Source of the DNA: an uncultured Verrucomicrobiota bacterium
GTDB lineage: Bacteria > Verrucomicrobiota > Verrucomicrobiia > Opitutales > Opitutaceae
Reading direction: 5' to 3'
NCBI GenBank assembly: GCA_903904685.1
Contig: CAIVDS010000044.1
Coordinates: forward strand, 25,105-89,104
DNA: 64,000 nt
The translations under genes and the position numbers were made by a program. This document shows positions 1 to 9,324 of the stretch, piece by piece (position 1 is the stretch's first letter; each line of letters starts with the position of its first letter). A model generated the notes under the pieces. The model was given only the letters and a program-made list of their open reading frames with translations. It was not told where the DNA came from and did not search any database.

Positions 1-3000
1 GGCCGGCGTCGGGCGAGTAAAGCAGGCTGGAGAAATCCATGCCCTTGGCCTTCCAATGGGTGATGGCCTTGCGCGGTTCGAGACGGTCGGTGCGGCCGAT
101 CATCTCCTCGATGGTGCGGAAACCAAGCTGCGCCATGATCTCGCGGACCTCGGTGGCGACGAACGTCATGAAATTCACGACGTGCTCGGGCTTGCCGGTG
201 TATTTCTCGCGGAGGCGCGGATCCTGGGTGGCGACACCAGCGGGACAGGTATTCAGATGGCAGACGCGCATCATGATGCAGCCCGTGGCGACGAGCGGCG
301 CGGTGGCGAAGCCGAACTCCTCGGCGCCGAGCAGCGCGGCCATGATGACGTCGCGGCCGGTCTTGAGCTGGCCGTCGGTCTCGACGGCGATGCGCGAGCG
401 AAGGTTGTTCAAGACAAGCGTCTGGTGAGTCTCGGCGAGACCGAGTTCCCACGGCAGACCGGCGTGCCAGATGGAATTTTGCGGAGAAGCACCGGTACCG
501 CCGTCGTGACCGGAGATGAGCACGACATCGGCATGGGCCTTGGCGACGCCGGCGGCGATGGTGCCGACGCCGACCTCGGAGACGAGCTTCACGCTGATGC
601 GCGCGCGGCGGTTGGCGTTCTTCAGGTCATGGATGAGCTCCGCGAGATCCTCGATGGAGTAGATGTCGTGGTGCGGAGGCGGCGAGATGAGGCCGACGCC
701 GGCGGTGGTGTGGCGGGTCTTGGCGACCCACGGATAAACCTTGGTGCCGGGCAGCTGGCCGCCCTCGCCGGGCTTGGCGCCCTGCGCCATCTTGATCTGA
801 ATTTCGCGGGCGCTGACGAGATAATGGCTGGTGACGCCGAAGCGGCCGGAAGCGACCTGCTTGATCGCTGAGTTCTTCGAGTCGCCGTTGGCCATCGGCA
901 GGAAACGCGCGGGATCTTCGCCGCCCTCGCCGGTGTTGGACTTGCCGCCGATGCGGTTCATCGCGATGGCGAGCGTCTCGTGCGCCTCCTGCGAGATGGA
1001 GCCGTAGGACATGGCGCCCGTCTTGAAACGGCTGAGGATTTTTTCAACGGACTCGACTTCCTCGATCGGGATGGCATCGGAAGGCTTGAAGTCCAGCATG
1101 CCGCGCAACGTGCAGAGATTCTTCGAGGTGTCGTTGACCAGACCGGTGTAATTCTTGAATGTCTTGTAGTCGCCGGTGCGCACGGACTTTTGGAGCGCGT
1201 GGATCGACTCGGGATTGAACAGGTGGAATTCGCCGTCGCTGCGCCATTTCATCTGGCCGCCGGCGGGGAGCGCGTGGTCGTGGACGTTGCGATCTCCAAA
1301 GGCGTCGCGGTGGCGCATGAGAACTTCCTGCGCGATGACGTCGAGACCGATGCCGCCGACGCGGGAAGGCGTCCAGGTGAAGTAGTGGTCGATGACATCC
1401 TGACGGAGGCCGACGGCTTCGAAAACCTGCGCGCCGCGGTAGCTCTGGATCGCGGAAATGCCCATCTTGGACATGACCTTGACGACGCCCTTGGCGGTGG
1501 CCTTGACGAGGTTTTTGCAGGCGGTCTTGTGATCGACGCCGGGCAGAAGCCCCTCGTGGATCATCTCGTCGATGGTCTCGAACGCGAGATAGGGATTGAT
1601 GGCGCTGATGCCGTAGCCGATCAGAAGCGCGAAGTGGTGGACCTGACGGGCCTCACCGGTTTCAAGCACGAGACTGACCTGCGTGCGCAGACCTTCGCGA
1701 ATGAGATAATGATGCAGGCCAGCGACGGCGAGCAGCGCTGGGATGGGCGCGTAGTCCTTGGTGACGCCGCGATCGGAGAGAATGAGGACATTGACCTCGT
1801 TTTCCTCGATCTGACGACGGGCGAGAACGCACAGTTCCTCCATCGCCTTGGCGAGCCCCTCCCGGCCTCGGGAGACGCGGAAGAGAATAGGCAGCACATC
1901 GACCTTGAGGCCGGGGAGCTGCATGCGACGGATCTTGGCAAATTCCTCGTTGGTGAGAACAGGCCAGTCGAGTTCGACGCGGCGGCACGCGGAGGCGCCG
2001 GGCTGGAGGAGATTACCCTCGGAGCCGAGACGGGTCTCCGCCGAGGTGATGATCTCCTCGCGGATGCAGTCGATGGGCGGATTGGTGACCTGCGCGAAGA
2101 GCTGCTTGAAATAATCGTAGAGCAGGCGGGGCTTGTTGGAGAGGACGGCGAGAGGCGTGTCGTTGCCCATCGAGCCGATACCTTCGACGCCGTCGCGGGC
2201 CATGGGCGTGAGGATGGCGCGTTCGTCCTCGTGGGTGTAGCCGAAAGCGAGCTGACGCTGCTGGAGCGTGTCGCGATCGGGAGCGGGAAGACCGGGAGCG
2301 GCAGGCAAGTCGTCGAGATGGACGAGATGCTCGTTGAGCCAATCGCGATAAGGGAATTCGCTGGCAAGCTGGCGCTTGATCTCCTCGTCGGGAACGATGC
2401 GACCCTGCACGGTATCAACCAGAAACATGCGACCGGGCTGGAGACGCCCCTTCTCGACAACGTCGGCGGCGGGAATATCGAGCACACCGGCCTCGGAGGC
2501 GAGAATGACCAGACCGGCCTTGGTGACGTAGTAGCGGGCGGGACGGAGACCATTGCGGTCGAGAACGGCGCCGATGACGTGGCCGTCGGTAAACGTCATG
2601 GCGGCGGGCCCATCCCACGGCTCCATGAGACACGCGTGATATTGATAGAAGGCCTTGCGGGCGTCGTCCATGGTCTCGTGGTTGGACCACGGCTCGGGAA
2701 TCATCATCATCACCGCATGCGGCAAAGGCCGGCCGGCGAGGTGGAGGAGCTCAAGCGTGTTGTCGAACATCGCCGAGTCGCTGCCGTTGGGATTGATGAC
2801 AGGAAGAATCTTCGTGATGTCGTCACCGAAAGCGTCGGATACGAAGTGCGCCTGACGGGCATGCATCCAATTGATATTACCGCGCAAGGTGTTGATCTCA
2901 CCGTTGTGGGCGACGTAGCGATAAGGATGGGCGCGATCCCAACTCGGGAACGTATTGGTGCTGAAACGCGAATGAACCAGCGCGATGGCCGTGGCCATGA

Positions 3001-3706
3001 GCGGGTTTTGCAAATCCGGGAAATAGCCGGCGAGCTGAGTGGTGAGCAACATGCCCTTATAAACCAGCGTGCGGGACGAAAGACTCGGCAGATACCATGT
3101 CTCCGCACCGAGGAAGCCCTCGTCGCGCAGCTCGGTGGTGGCACGCTTGCGGATGACGTAGAGCTTGCGCTCGAAAGCGAGTTCGTCGGCAAGGTCGGGA
3201 CCGCGTCCGATGAAAATTTGCCTGATAAAGGGTTCGCTGGCCTTGGCCGTGTCGCCAAGGGTGGAGTTGTCGGTGGGGACGGTGCGCCAGCCGAGGAAAG
3301 TCTGCCCCTCGCTCTGGATGATCTGTGCGAACTTTTCCTCGATTTTGCGTCGATGGGTGGCGTTGCGCGGAAGGAAGGCGAGGCCGGTGCCGTAAGCGCC
3401 GGCGACAGGCAGGGAAATGCGGACCTTCTTGGCGGCCTCCGCAAGGAAGGCGTGCGGGATCTGCAAGAGAATGCCGGCGCCGTCACCGGTGTTGGGCTCA
3501 CTGCCGGCGGCACCGCGGTGGTCGAGATTTTCAAGCACTTGGATCGCCTGACGCAGGATCTGGTGGGTGGCGCGGCCCTTCATGTCGGCCACGAAACCGA
3601 CGCCGCAGGCATCGTGTTCAAACCAGGGATCGTAGAGCCCTTGCTTGGCAGGACGGGTGGCCTGAGGATTGCGGGAAGTGGAAACTGAGGAGCACGGATT
3701 ATTCAC
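1..3706 (-). CDS. gltB: Glutamate synthase large subunit (GOGAT alpha), 3' end beyond window
   Basis: Makes glutamate from glutamine and 2-oxoglutarate in the cytoplasm. The minus-strand frame stays open from 3706 to the window edge (about 1235 codons; the family has about 1500, so the C-terminal GXGXG beta-helix domain is missing). The start is a GTG giving a 33-residue propeptide before Cys34 in DACGVGF, the N-terminal nucleophile of class II glutamine amidotransferases after processing. The FMN/synthase domain follows, and near the window edge [15 protein letters not shown] shows the three cysteines of the 3Fe-4S cluster. There is no clear Shine-Dalgarno sequence. The small subunit gltD is not in the window. 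The identity is secure; the start is inferred from the short leader. Confidence 0.95.
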   Translation of the reverse strand, partial: MNNPCSSVSTSRNPQATRPAKQGLYDPWFEHDACGVGFVADMKGRATHQILRQAIQVLENLDHRGAAGSEPNTGDGAGILLQIPHAFLAEAAKKVRISLPVAGAYGTGLAFLPRNATHRRKIEEKFAQIIQSEGQTFLGWRTVPTDNSTLGDTAKASEPFIRQIFIGRGPDLADELAFERKLYVIRKRATTELRDEGFLGAETWYLPSLSSRTLVYKGMLLTTQLAGYFPDLQNPLMATAIALVHSRFSTNTFPSWDRAHPYRYVAHNGEINTLRGNINWMHARQAHFVSDAFGDDITKILPVINPNGSDSAMFDNTLELLHLAGRPLPHAVMMMIPEPWSNHETMDDARKAFYQYHACLMEPWDGPAAMTFTDGHVIGAVLDRNGLRPARYYVTKAGLVILASEAGVLDIPAADVVEKGRLQPGRMFLVDTVQGRIVPDEEIKRQLASEFPYRDWLNEHLVHLDDLPAAPGLPAPDRDTLQQRQLAFGYTHEDERAILTPMARDGVEGIGSMGNDTPLAVLSNKPRLLYDYFKQLFAQVTNPPIDCIREEIITSAETRLGSEGNLLQPGASACRRVELDWPVLTNEEFAKIRRMQLPGLKVDVLPILFRVSRGREGLAKAMEELCVLARRQIEENEVNVLILSDRGVTKDYAPIPALLAVAGLHHYLIREGLRTQVSLVLETGEARQVHHFALLIGYGISAINPYLAFETIDEMIHEGLLPGVDHKTACKNLVKATAKGVVKVMSKMGISAIQSYRGAQVFEAVGLRQDVIDHYFTWTPSRVGGIGLDVIAQEVLMRHRDAFGDRNVHDHALPAGGQMKWRSDGEFHLFNPESIHALQKSVRTGDYKTFKNYTGLVNDTSKNLCTLRGMLDFKPSDAIPIEEVESVEKILSRFKTGAMSYGSISQEAHETLAIAMNRIGGKSNTGEGGEDPARFLPMANGDSKNSAIKQVASGRFGVTSHYLVSAREIQIKMAQGAKPGEGGQLPGTKVYPWVAKTRHTTAGVGLISPPPHHDIYSIEDLAELIHDLKNANRRARISVKLVSEVGVGTIAAGVAKAHADVVLISGHDGGTGASPQNSIWHAGLPWELGLAETHQTLVLNNLRSRIAVETDGQLKTGRDVIMAALLGAEEFGFATAPLVATGCIMMRVCHLNTCPAGVATQDPRLREKYTGKPEHVVNFMTFVATEVREIMAQLGFRTIEEMIGRTDRLEPRKAITHWKAKGMDFSSLLYSPDAG

Positions 3707-3806
3707 GACAAAAATTAATCAACTTGGGCAAAACTTAAGGAGTGGGTGAAAACGAACTGGGCTTAACAGAGGTTATGGGCTTCGCGTATGAACGGTGATC
3801 GCAGGC

Positions 3807-3834
3807 AAAAAAACGGCCTCGATGGACGAGGCCG
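3807..3834 (-). terminator. Rho-independent terminator after the glutaredoxin gene
   Basis: On the minus strand an 8-bp stem (cggcctcg / cgaggccg, 5-base loop) is followed by seven T. It lies about 35 bases past the glutaredoxin stop and separates it from gltB. Confidence 0.85.
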
Positions 3835-3868
3835 CTTGAGAGCGCGACAGAAAAGAACAGGAAGAAAT

Positions 3869-4204
3869 TCAGAAGAAACGAACAGTTTTGGCGGCCATTT
3901 TTGCATGCTCCGCATCAGAGCAACCAGCGTTGAGCGACGCATCAGCAGGCTGTTCGCTTGGCTTCACCAAGTTATTGGAAACAAGATAGTTCTCAACTTC
4001 TTCACCTGAAATATCGGCCAGCATCACGCCGTCGATCTCAACACACGGGGAAAGGGGTTGGCCGGACTTCTGAACCATTTCCACGTAGTTGGCGCGGTTG
4101 TTGATGATATCGATGTCCTCGAACGGCAGGGAGTATTTGCGCATGACCGTGCGAACTCCATTGGACCAGCCGCAAGACGGCTTTAGATAGGCTTTAATAT
4201 GCAT
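3869..4204 (-). CDS. Glutaredoxin-like monothiol protein
   Basis: A 111-residue protein starting MHIKAYLKPSCGWS, a glutaredoxin N-terminus with one active-site Cys (CGWS) rather than CPYC, so it resembles a monothiol glutaredoxin. The later LSPCVEIDG segment has the cis-proline region of the fold, with Cys after Pro, and predicted helices follow. A C-terminal tail of about 25 residues carries another Cys and ends in RFF, longer than in minimal glutaredoxins. The likely role is thiol-disulfide exchange or Fe-S handling in the cytoplasm. It is transcribed alone, divergently from the DUF486 gene, with its own terminator. Confidence 0.75.
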   Translation of the reverse strand: MHIKAYLKPSCGWSNGVRTVMRKYSLPFEDIDIINNRANYVEMVQKSGQPLSPCVEIDGVMLADISGEEVENYLVSNNLVKPSEQPADASLNAGCSDAEHAKMAAKTVRFF

Positions 4205-4348
4205 GCGTTGAATAAACTTAAGATGTAGAACATGGCAACTTATAGAAATTGCTTTTCGGCGATCAAGCGAAAGGTTGAGATTTTAAAGCATTTTACAGGC
4301 CGAGTCGCCCGCCAATCCCCGCGCCAACCCGAATAAATCCACCACTTG

Positions 4349-4714
4349 ATGAAAACCATCCTGCTTCTTACCGCCTCGAATCTCTTTATGACCGTCGCTT
4401 GGTATGGGCACTTGAAATTCAAGTTTCTAGAGGGCAAGTCCCTGTTTTTTATCATCTTGGTCTCTTGGGGCATCGCCTTCTTCGAATATTGCCTAATGGT
4501 GCCCGCCAATCGCTTCGGCTACCTGAGTGGCGAATTCAGCGGCTATCAGCTCAAGATCGTCCAAGAGGCGATCACCTTGGGCATATTCATGGTCTTTGCC
4601 TGGTGGGTGCTCAAAGAAAAGCTCACATGGAACTACGCCGTGAGCTTCGCGCTCATCATGGCGGCCGTGTATTTCGCCACCGCCTTCAGGCCCGCCTCGC
4701 CCGGCGGACACTGA
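4349..4714 (+). CDS. DUF486 (DMT-like) small membrane protein
   Basis: A 121-residue protein with four hydrophobic helices: about residues 2-20, 30-50, 70-90 and 95-115. The pattern SWGIAFFEYCLMVPANRFGY and the region around QLKIVQEAITLGIF are typical of the DUF486/COG3169 family, distant relatives of drug/metabolite transporters with unknown substrate. The start chosen is ATG at 4349; a TTG one codon upstream is in frame but unlikely. It is a single gene between the glutaredoxin and recA. Confidence 0.8.
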   Translation: MKTILLLTASNLFMTVAWYGHLKFKFLEGKSLFFIILVSWGIAFFEYCLMVPANRFGYLSGEFSGYQLKIVQEAITLGIFMVFAWWVLKEKLTWNYAVSFALIMAAVYFATAFRPASPGGH

Positions 4715-4921
4715 GATCGGCACACCTCATTTTGATGTCATGCAAGACAAACCTTCGCCAGCGGGTCGAAAGTTGACACACCAGTGGCAAGCCCCACGCC
4801 ACGCAGCGCGGCAGAGCCTGCATCCAATAGCCACCTAAACCCAGCGTATAAAAGTTTCCCTTTTTCTCCACGCTTGGCTTGCCTCCTCTAACCACCGCGC
4901 TTCACGCTAGACTCTCATTGC

Positions 4922-4941
4922 AGCGAGGCGGTTGCCTCGCT
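4922..4941 (+). promoter_or_regulatory. Hairpin in the recA leader
   Basis: A perfect 8-bp inverted repeat, AGCGAGGC / GCCTCGCT with a GGTT loop, ends 40 bases before the recA ATG. There is no T run, so it is not an intrinsic terminator. It could be an operator or a leader-RNA stem. No known LexA box was recognised in this 265-base gap. Confidence 0.4.
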
Positions 4942-4980
4942 TCCTAACCCATCAAAACCTTGTCTTCCCCTACTCGCATC

Positions 4981-6057
4981 ATGTCTAAAGCCGCACCCGC
5001 CAAAACCACCGCCGCCACTGTCGTCACCGCCGATCCCGCCGCCCGTAAAAACATCGAGCTCGCCGTCAGCGCCATCACAAAACAATTCGGCGAAGGCTCG
5101 ATCATGCGCCTCGGCGACAACCACAAGATGGCTGTCGAAACCGTCTCCACCGGTTCGCTCGCCATCGACCTCTGCCTCGGAGGCAAAGGACTCCCCCGTG
5201 GTCGCATCATCGAGATCTACGGACCTGAATCGTCCGGCAAAACCACCTTCTGTCTCAGTGTCATCGCCGAGGCCCAGAAACGCGGCGGTCTCGCCGCCTT
5301 CATCGACGTCGAACACGCCCTCGACCCGAAATACGCCCGCGTCGTCGGCGTAAAACTGGACGACCTCCTCGTCTCCCAGCCCGACTCCGGCGAAGACGCG
5401 CTCAACATCACCGAAACGCTCATCCGCTCCAACGCCATCGACGTCATCGTCATCGACTCAGTCGCCGCCCTCATCACCAAGGCGGAACTCGATGGACAAA
5501 TGGGCGACATGACGATGGGTAGCCAAGCCCGCCTCATGTCGCAGGCCATGCGCCGCCTCACCGCCGTCGTCAGCAAGACCAAGTGCATCTGCATTTTCAC
5601 GAATCAAATTCGCGAAAAGATCGGCGTCATGTTCGGCAGCCCCGAAACCACCTCCGGCGGCCGCGCCCTGAAGTTTTTTTCCTCCATCCGCATCGACATC
5701 CGTCGCAAGGACCAGATCAAGACGCCCGATGGCAAGATCATCGGCAACCGAACCAAGATAAAAGTCGTCAAAAACAAAGTCGCTCCGCCTTTCACCGAGT
5801 GCGAATTCGACATCATGTATGACGAAGGCATCTCGAAGACCGGCTCGATTATCGACCTCGGCATCGAACATAAAATCTTGGAAAAGAAAGGCGCATGGAT
5901 CTCCTTCGAGGGAGAACTCGTCGGCCAAGGTCGCGACGCCGCCAAGCAAGCTGTGAAGGATAATCCGGCCCTCGCCGAGAAACTCACGAAGGCGATCATG
6001 GACAAGGTCACCGTCACCGGTGGCACCGCCGTGACCGGCACCGAGCCCGCCGAATAA
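4981..6057 (+). CDS. recA: Recombinase RecA
   Basis: A 358-residue DNA-dependent ATPase for homologous recombination and SOS induction. The Walker A motif GPESSGKTT is at residues 81-89, Walker [11 protein letters not shown] near 155, and the L1/L2 DNA-binding loops include the [13 protein letters not shown] region and [22 protein letters not shown]. The ATG at 4981 is preferred over an in-frame TTG 21 bases upstream. The N-terminus has an Ala/Thr-rich extension of about 20 residues. It is monocistronic, with its own terminator. Confidence 0.98.
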   Translation: MSKAAPAKTTAATVVTADPAARKNIELAVSAITKQFGEGSIMRLGDNHKMAVETVSTGSLAIDLCLGGKGLPRGRIIEIYGPESSGKTTFCLSVIAEAQKRGGLAAFIDVEHALDPKYARVVGVKLDDLLVSQPDSGEDALNITETLIRSNAIDVIVIDSVAALITKAELDGQMGDMTMGSQARLMSQAMRRLTAVVSKTKCICIFTNQIREKIGVMFGSPETTSGGRALKFFSSIRIDIRRKDQIKTPDGKIIGNRTKIKVVKNKVAPPFTECEFDIMYDEGISKTGSIIDLGIEHKILEKKGAWISFEGELVGQGRDAAKQAVKDNPALAEKLTKAIMDKVTVTGGTAVTGTEPAE

Positions 6058-6087
6058 CGCGACTTCGCTTATATCCCCAAAAACAAT

Positions 6088-6117
6088 CCCCGAGTGCCTT
6101 CCACGCTCGGGGGTTTT
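6088..6117 (+). terminator. Rho-independent terminator after recA
   Basis: The stem CCCCGAG / CTCGGGG with an 11-base loop is followed by a short T tract (gttttag), 30 bases after the recA stop. Confidence 0.8.
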
Positions 6118-6143
6118 AGCATATACCACTGTTGTTAAATTCC

Positions 6144-7871
6144 ATGACTTCAACCCGTCGTTTCCTGTTGATTGGCTTAAGCGCCCTTGTGCTCACCGCC
6201 TCGTCATTTGTCGCAACTGGCTGCCATCGCAAGAGCCGCCCTGAACTGTTCACTACCCATCTCACGGAGATTGAAGGCGTCCAGGCGATTTATACGCTTC
6301 GCCATCCAAAATTGATCATCGCCGATCTCGACAAACTCATGACTGCGGTGCCGGAAACCGTGCTCCTGCGTATGGGCCTCGCACAGCTCACGCCCTACGG
6401 CTATCCGGAATTTTCCGAACTCGCCACTGGTTCAAATATCGGCGTCGCCATGCTTGAGCCAACCACCGAAGAACTAAAGACTGGCAAACTCACGGTTGTC
6501 GGTTTCGCCAAGCTCAAGGAAGGTGGCAAAATCTGGACCGCCCTCAAGCAAAGTGGTCTTGCTCTTCAAAAACACGATGAGTGGACTTGGATTGCAAAAG
6601 ACGCCGCCTCTTTTGAAAAAATAAAAGCCCCCGCCGCCATCACCGCCTTCATCGACCGGCCTCAAATAGAGGAACTGCGCGCTTGGGGTCGCGTCACGCC
6701 GGCCTTGTTGACGAGCGTCAAAGAACTGCTCTTGCCCAAGATTCAAGCCAAGCTGTCCACCCGTCCCGCCGCTGAACAAAAAGCCCTCCTCGCCTATATC
6801 GACGTGCTGTGGAGCTATCTCGCGCAACTCCACTCCATCGGTAGTGCCATCGCTTTCAACGATCAAGGTCTCACCCTCACCTACTCCGCCCAATTCTTGC
6901 CCGACAGCGCCACGGGCATCTGGCTGCGCTATGCTCCGGGTCCCGCCCCCAAGATCGCCCGATCAGTTCCTTCCGACGGCCTCATGAGCGTCGTTTTTCG
7001 CCAGAATATGGACGGCCAGATCGCGTTTGTCCGCACCCTGCTCGATGCGTTGATCGCCGTGGATTATCCGGCGGGAGCGGAGCTACTCAAAGCCGTAAAA
7101 TCAAGTTACCTCGCCTTCGCTGGGCAGAGCGATGGCAGCGGTGTTTTAACCATGAACATGACGCTGCCCACGTCAGGCCAGACACCCGAGATCGATATGC
7201 TCGGCGTGTATTCAGGTCGTTTCACGGAGGCGCAAGTCACGGCTTTTTATGAAAACATCATCACTCTCTCGCAAAAATGCACAAACGCGATATTCACCGC
7301 AATCTCGACAATGACACCGCACACACCTGTGCCCGCGATCCATCAGCAATTGACGGAAAATGCTCTCACTGTTGATGGCACCTCCTTCGGGTCGGTCATA
7401 ACCACCACAAAAACCACCATCGCAGGAAAGAAACAAACCGCAACAATGACCCAATACTACGGCGTCATCCGCGGGAATCTGGTGTACGCAACCAACGAGA
7501 CTGCGTTGCGCGAAAAAGTTCCCGCGCTCGCCGCCAAGAATCCTGTGCCAAATTCCGTTGAAAGCATGTTCAAAAATAATGAAATCGCCGTCATGGCGGT
7601 GCATGGCGAGAAGATCGTGGATATGGTCGCCAAATCTGCCCACATCGACCTCTCCGACGCCGACATCCAGGCTCAGATCAAAACCCTCAAACAGAGCTAT
7701 GCCGAAAGCGGCCCAATCACCGCAACCATAGTCATGAGTCAGGCGCAAGGAACCGCGACAATCTCGATCCCTTATAAATTCGTTGAACAAAGTATGCGCT
7801 TGGGACAATTCGCCAGCGCCAAAGCGAAGGCAACCAATACGCCGACCGCGCCAAAGCCGGTCACTCCATAA
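6144..7871 (+). CDS. Lipoprotein of unknown function
   Basis: A 575-residue protein starting MTSTRRFLLIGLSALVLTAS with a lipobox VATGC (Cys27), so it is predicted to be an exported lipoprotein. The rest is soluble and Ala/Thr/Lys-rich, without recognised catalytic motifs; two similar halves of mixed alpha/beta character seem possible (LRHPKLIIADLDKLMTAVP early; the later MAVHGEKIVDMVAKSAHID). The ATG at 6144 is chosen over the upstream TTG because it gives a normal signal peptide. The family was not recognised. It sits between the recA terminator and mnmE. Confidence 0.75.
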   Translation: MTSTRRFLLIGLSALVLTASSFVATGCHRKSRPELFTTHLTEIEGVQAIYTLRHPKLIIADLDKLMTAVPETVLLRMGLAQLTPYGYPEFSELATGSNIGVAMLEPTTEELKTGKLTVVGFAKLKEGGKIWTALKQSGLALQKHDEWTWIAKDAASFEKIKAPAAITAFIDRPQIEELRAWGRVTPALLTSVKELLLPKIQAKLSTRPAAEQKALLAYIDVLWSYLAQLHSIGSAIAFNDQGLTLTYSAQFLPDSATGIWLRYAPGPAPKIARSVPSDGLMSVVFRQNMDGQIAFVRTLLDALIAVDYPAGAELLKAVKSSYLAFAGQSDGSGVLTMNMTLPTSGQTPEIDMLGVYSGRFTEAQVTAFYENIITLSQKCTNAIFTAISTMTPHTPVPAIHQQLTENALTVDGTSFGSVITTTKTTIAGKKQTATMTQYYGVIRGNLVYATNETALREKVPALAAKNPVPNSVESMFKNNEIAVMAVHGEKIVDMVAKSAHIDLSDADIQAQIKTLKQSYAESGPITATIVMSQAQGTATISIPYKFVEQSMRLGQFASAKAKATNTPTAPKPVTP

Positions 7872-7952
7872 GCAGCATCGGCAGAGAGGCTCCGCGCCCA
7901 GACGGCGTGTTTATTTTTGCTCTTTGGCAAACCTCAGCTTTCCGTGAGCGGC

Positions 7953-9314
7953 ATGTTTCGCTCAACTGATACCATCGTTGCCCTCGCCACACCCATGGGT
8001 GCATCCGCCATCGCGGTCGTGCGCGCCAGCGGTCCGGATTGCACTGCTCTGGCAGCGGCAATTTTCGGTCCCACTCCCCTTCCCCCGCGTCTTGCCTGCC
8101 ATACCGATTATCGGGATCTAAAAGGTCTCATCTTAGACGACGTACTCGTTACTTTTTTTAAAGGGCCCCATTCTTATACTGGAGAAGACTTGTTAGAAAT
8201 TTCTTCTCACGGCAATCCATTTATATCGCAATTAATTCTTAACGATATACTTGCACGTGGTTTTCGTGCCGCAGAACCCGGGGAGTTCACCCGCCGCGCT
8301 TTTCTGAGCGGTCGCATGGATCTAAGCCAGGCCGAAGCTGTTATGGATCTGATCTATGCCCGCAGTGAACGCGCTCTCGCGGCAGCCAATCAGCAACTCC
8401 GCGGCAGCCTAGGACGACATCTCGGCAAACTCACCGAAAACCTCTTACGTGTGCTCGCCCACGTGGAAGCTTATATTGATTTCCCCGATGAAGATCTACC
8501 ACCCGAAGACCGGCACTTCGCACAAGAGGAGTTGGCAAGTGTTCTACGTGGAACCGAGCGCCTACTCGCCACGCATCACTATGGCGAATTGCTCCGTGAA
8601 GGGATTAAAACTGTCATCATCGGTGAGCCCAACGTCGGCAAAAGCAGTCTTCTCAACCGTCTCGTCGGCTATGATCGAGCATTGGTCAGCACCGAACCTG
8701 GAACCACCCGTGATTTCATCGAAGAACGCCTGATCTTGGGGCCACATTGTCTACGCCTAATTGACACCGCCGGCCTAAACTCATCACCTGCTGTAATCGA
8801 GAAACTCGGCATAGAAAAAACCGTGGAGCGTGCCGCGGAAGCCGACCTTATTCTTTGGGTGCTAGACGCCACCCTACCGTGCCCTACCCTGCCGACCTCA
8901 ATCATGCCTCGGCTGAATTCCGCCAACACCCTCGTGCTGCTCAATAAACATGATCTTCTTGCCGACCACCCACCCACAGCCAAGCCACCGGAAGGACTTC
9001 CTGCCCTACCCCTTTCGGCACTCACAGGAGAAGGTTTTGAGACCCTCGCAACCACCATTATCCAACACGCAGAGGCTTTTCGCCTTGATCGAGGCGAAGA
9101 TGTCATCGCCATCAACAGCCGTCATGCCGACGCCCTGCGCCGCGCCCGCGAAGGATTAATCACCGCGCAAACTAAACTCATCAACCAAGGTCCCGTCGAA
9201 CTGCTTTCCAGTGATCTGCGCAGTGCGCTCGATGCTTTTGGAGAGATCGCCGGCAAGATTGATAACGAGCGCATGCTTGACCATTTGTTCGCGGCTTTCT
9301 GTATAGGTAAATAA
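7953..9314 (+). CDS. mnmE: tRNA uridine-5-carboxymethylaminomethyl modification GTPase MnmE
   Basis: A 453-residue GTPase that works with MnmG to modify U34 of tRNAs reading two-codon boxes. The N-terminal formyl-THF-binding domain (residues 1-120) contains GEFTRRAFLSGRMDLSQAEA. The G domain has G1 GEPNVGKS (224-231), DTAG (271-274) and NKHD (331-334). The C-terminus is the family hallmark FCIGK, with the catalytic Cys at 450. The start is ATG 7953 (MFRSTDTIVALATP), matching family N-termini. mnmG begins 10 bases after its stop, so the two are co-transcribed. Confidence 0.97.
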   Translation: MFRSTDTIVALATPMGASAIAVVRASGPDCTALAAAIFGPTPLPPRLACHTDYRDLKGLILDDVLVTFFKGPHSYTGEDLLEISSHGNPFISQLILNDILARGFRAAEPGEFTRRAFLSGRMDLSQAEAVMDLIYARSERALAAANQQLRGSLGRHLGKLTENLLRVLAHVEAYIDFPDEDLPPEDRHFAQEELASVLRGTERLLATHHYGELLREGIKTVIIGEPNVGKSSLLNRLVGYDRALVSTEPGTTRDFIEERLILGPHCLRLIDTAGLNSSPAVIEKLGIEKTVERAAEADLILWVLDATLPCPTLPTSIMPRLNSANTLVLLNKHDLLADHPPTAKPPEGLPALPLSALTGEGFETLATTIIQHAEAFRLDRGEDVIAINSRHADALRRAREGLITAQTKLINQGPVELLSSDLRSALDAFGEIAGKIDNERMLDHLFAAFCIGK

Positions 9315-9324
9315 TTTATATTTA

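Noticed and set aside
980-3688. A 902-codon plus-strand open frame antisense to gltB
   Set aside because: GC-rich antisense shadow; no domain in the translation, while the minus strand encodes glutamate synthase.
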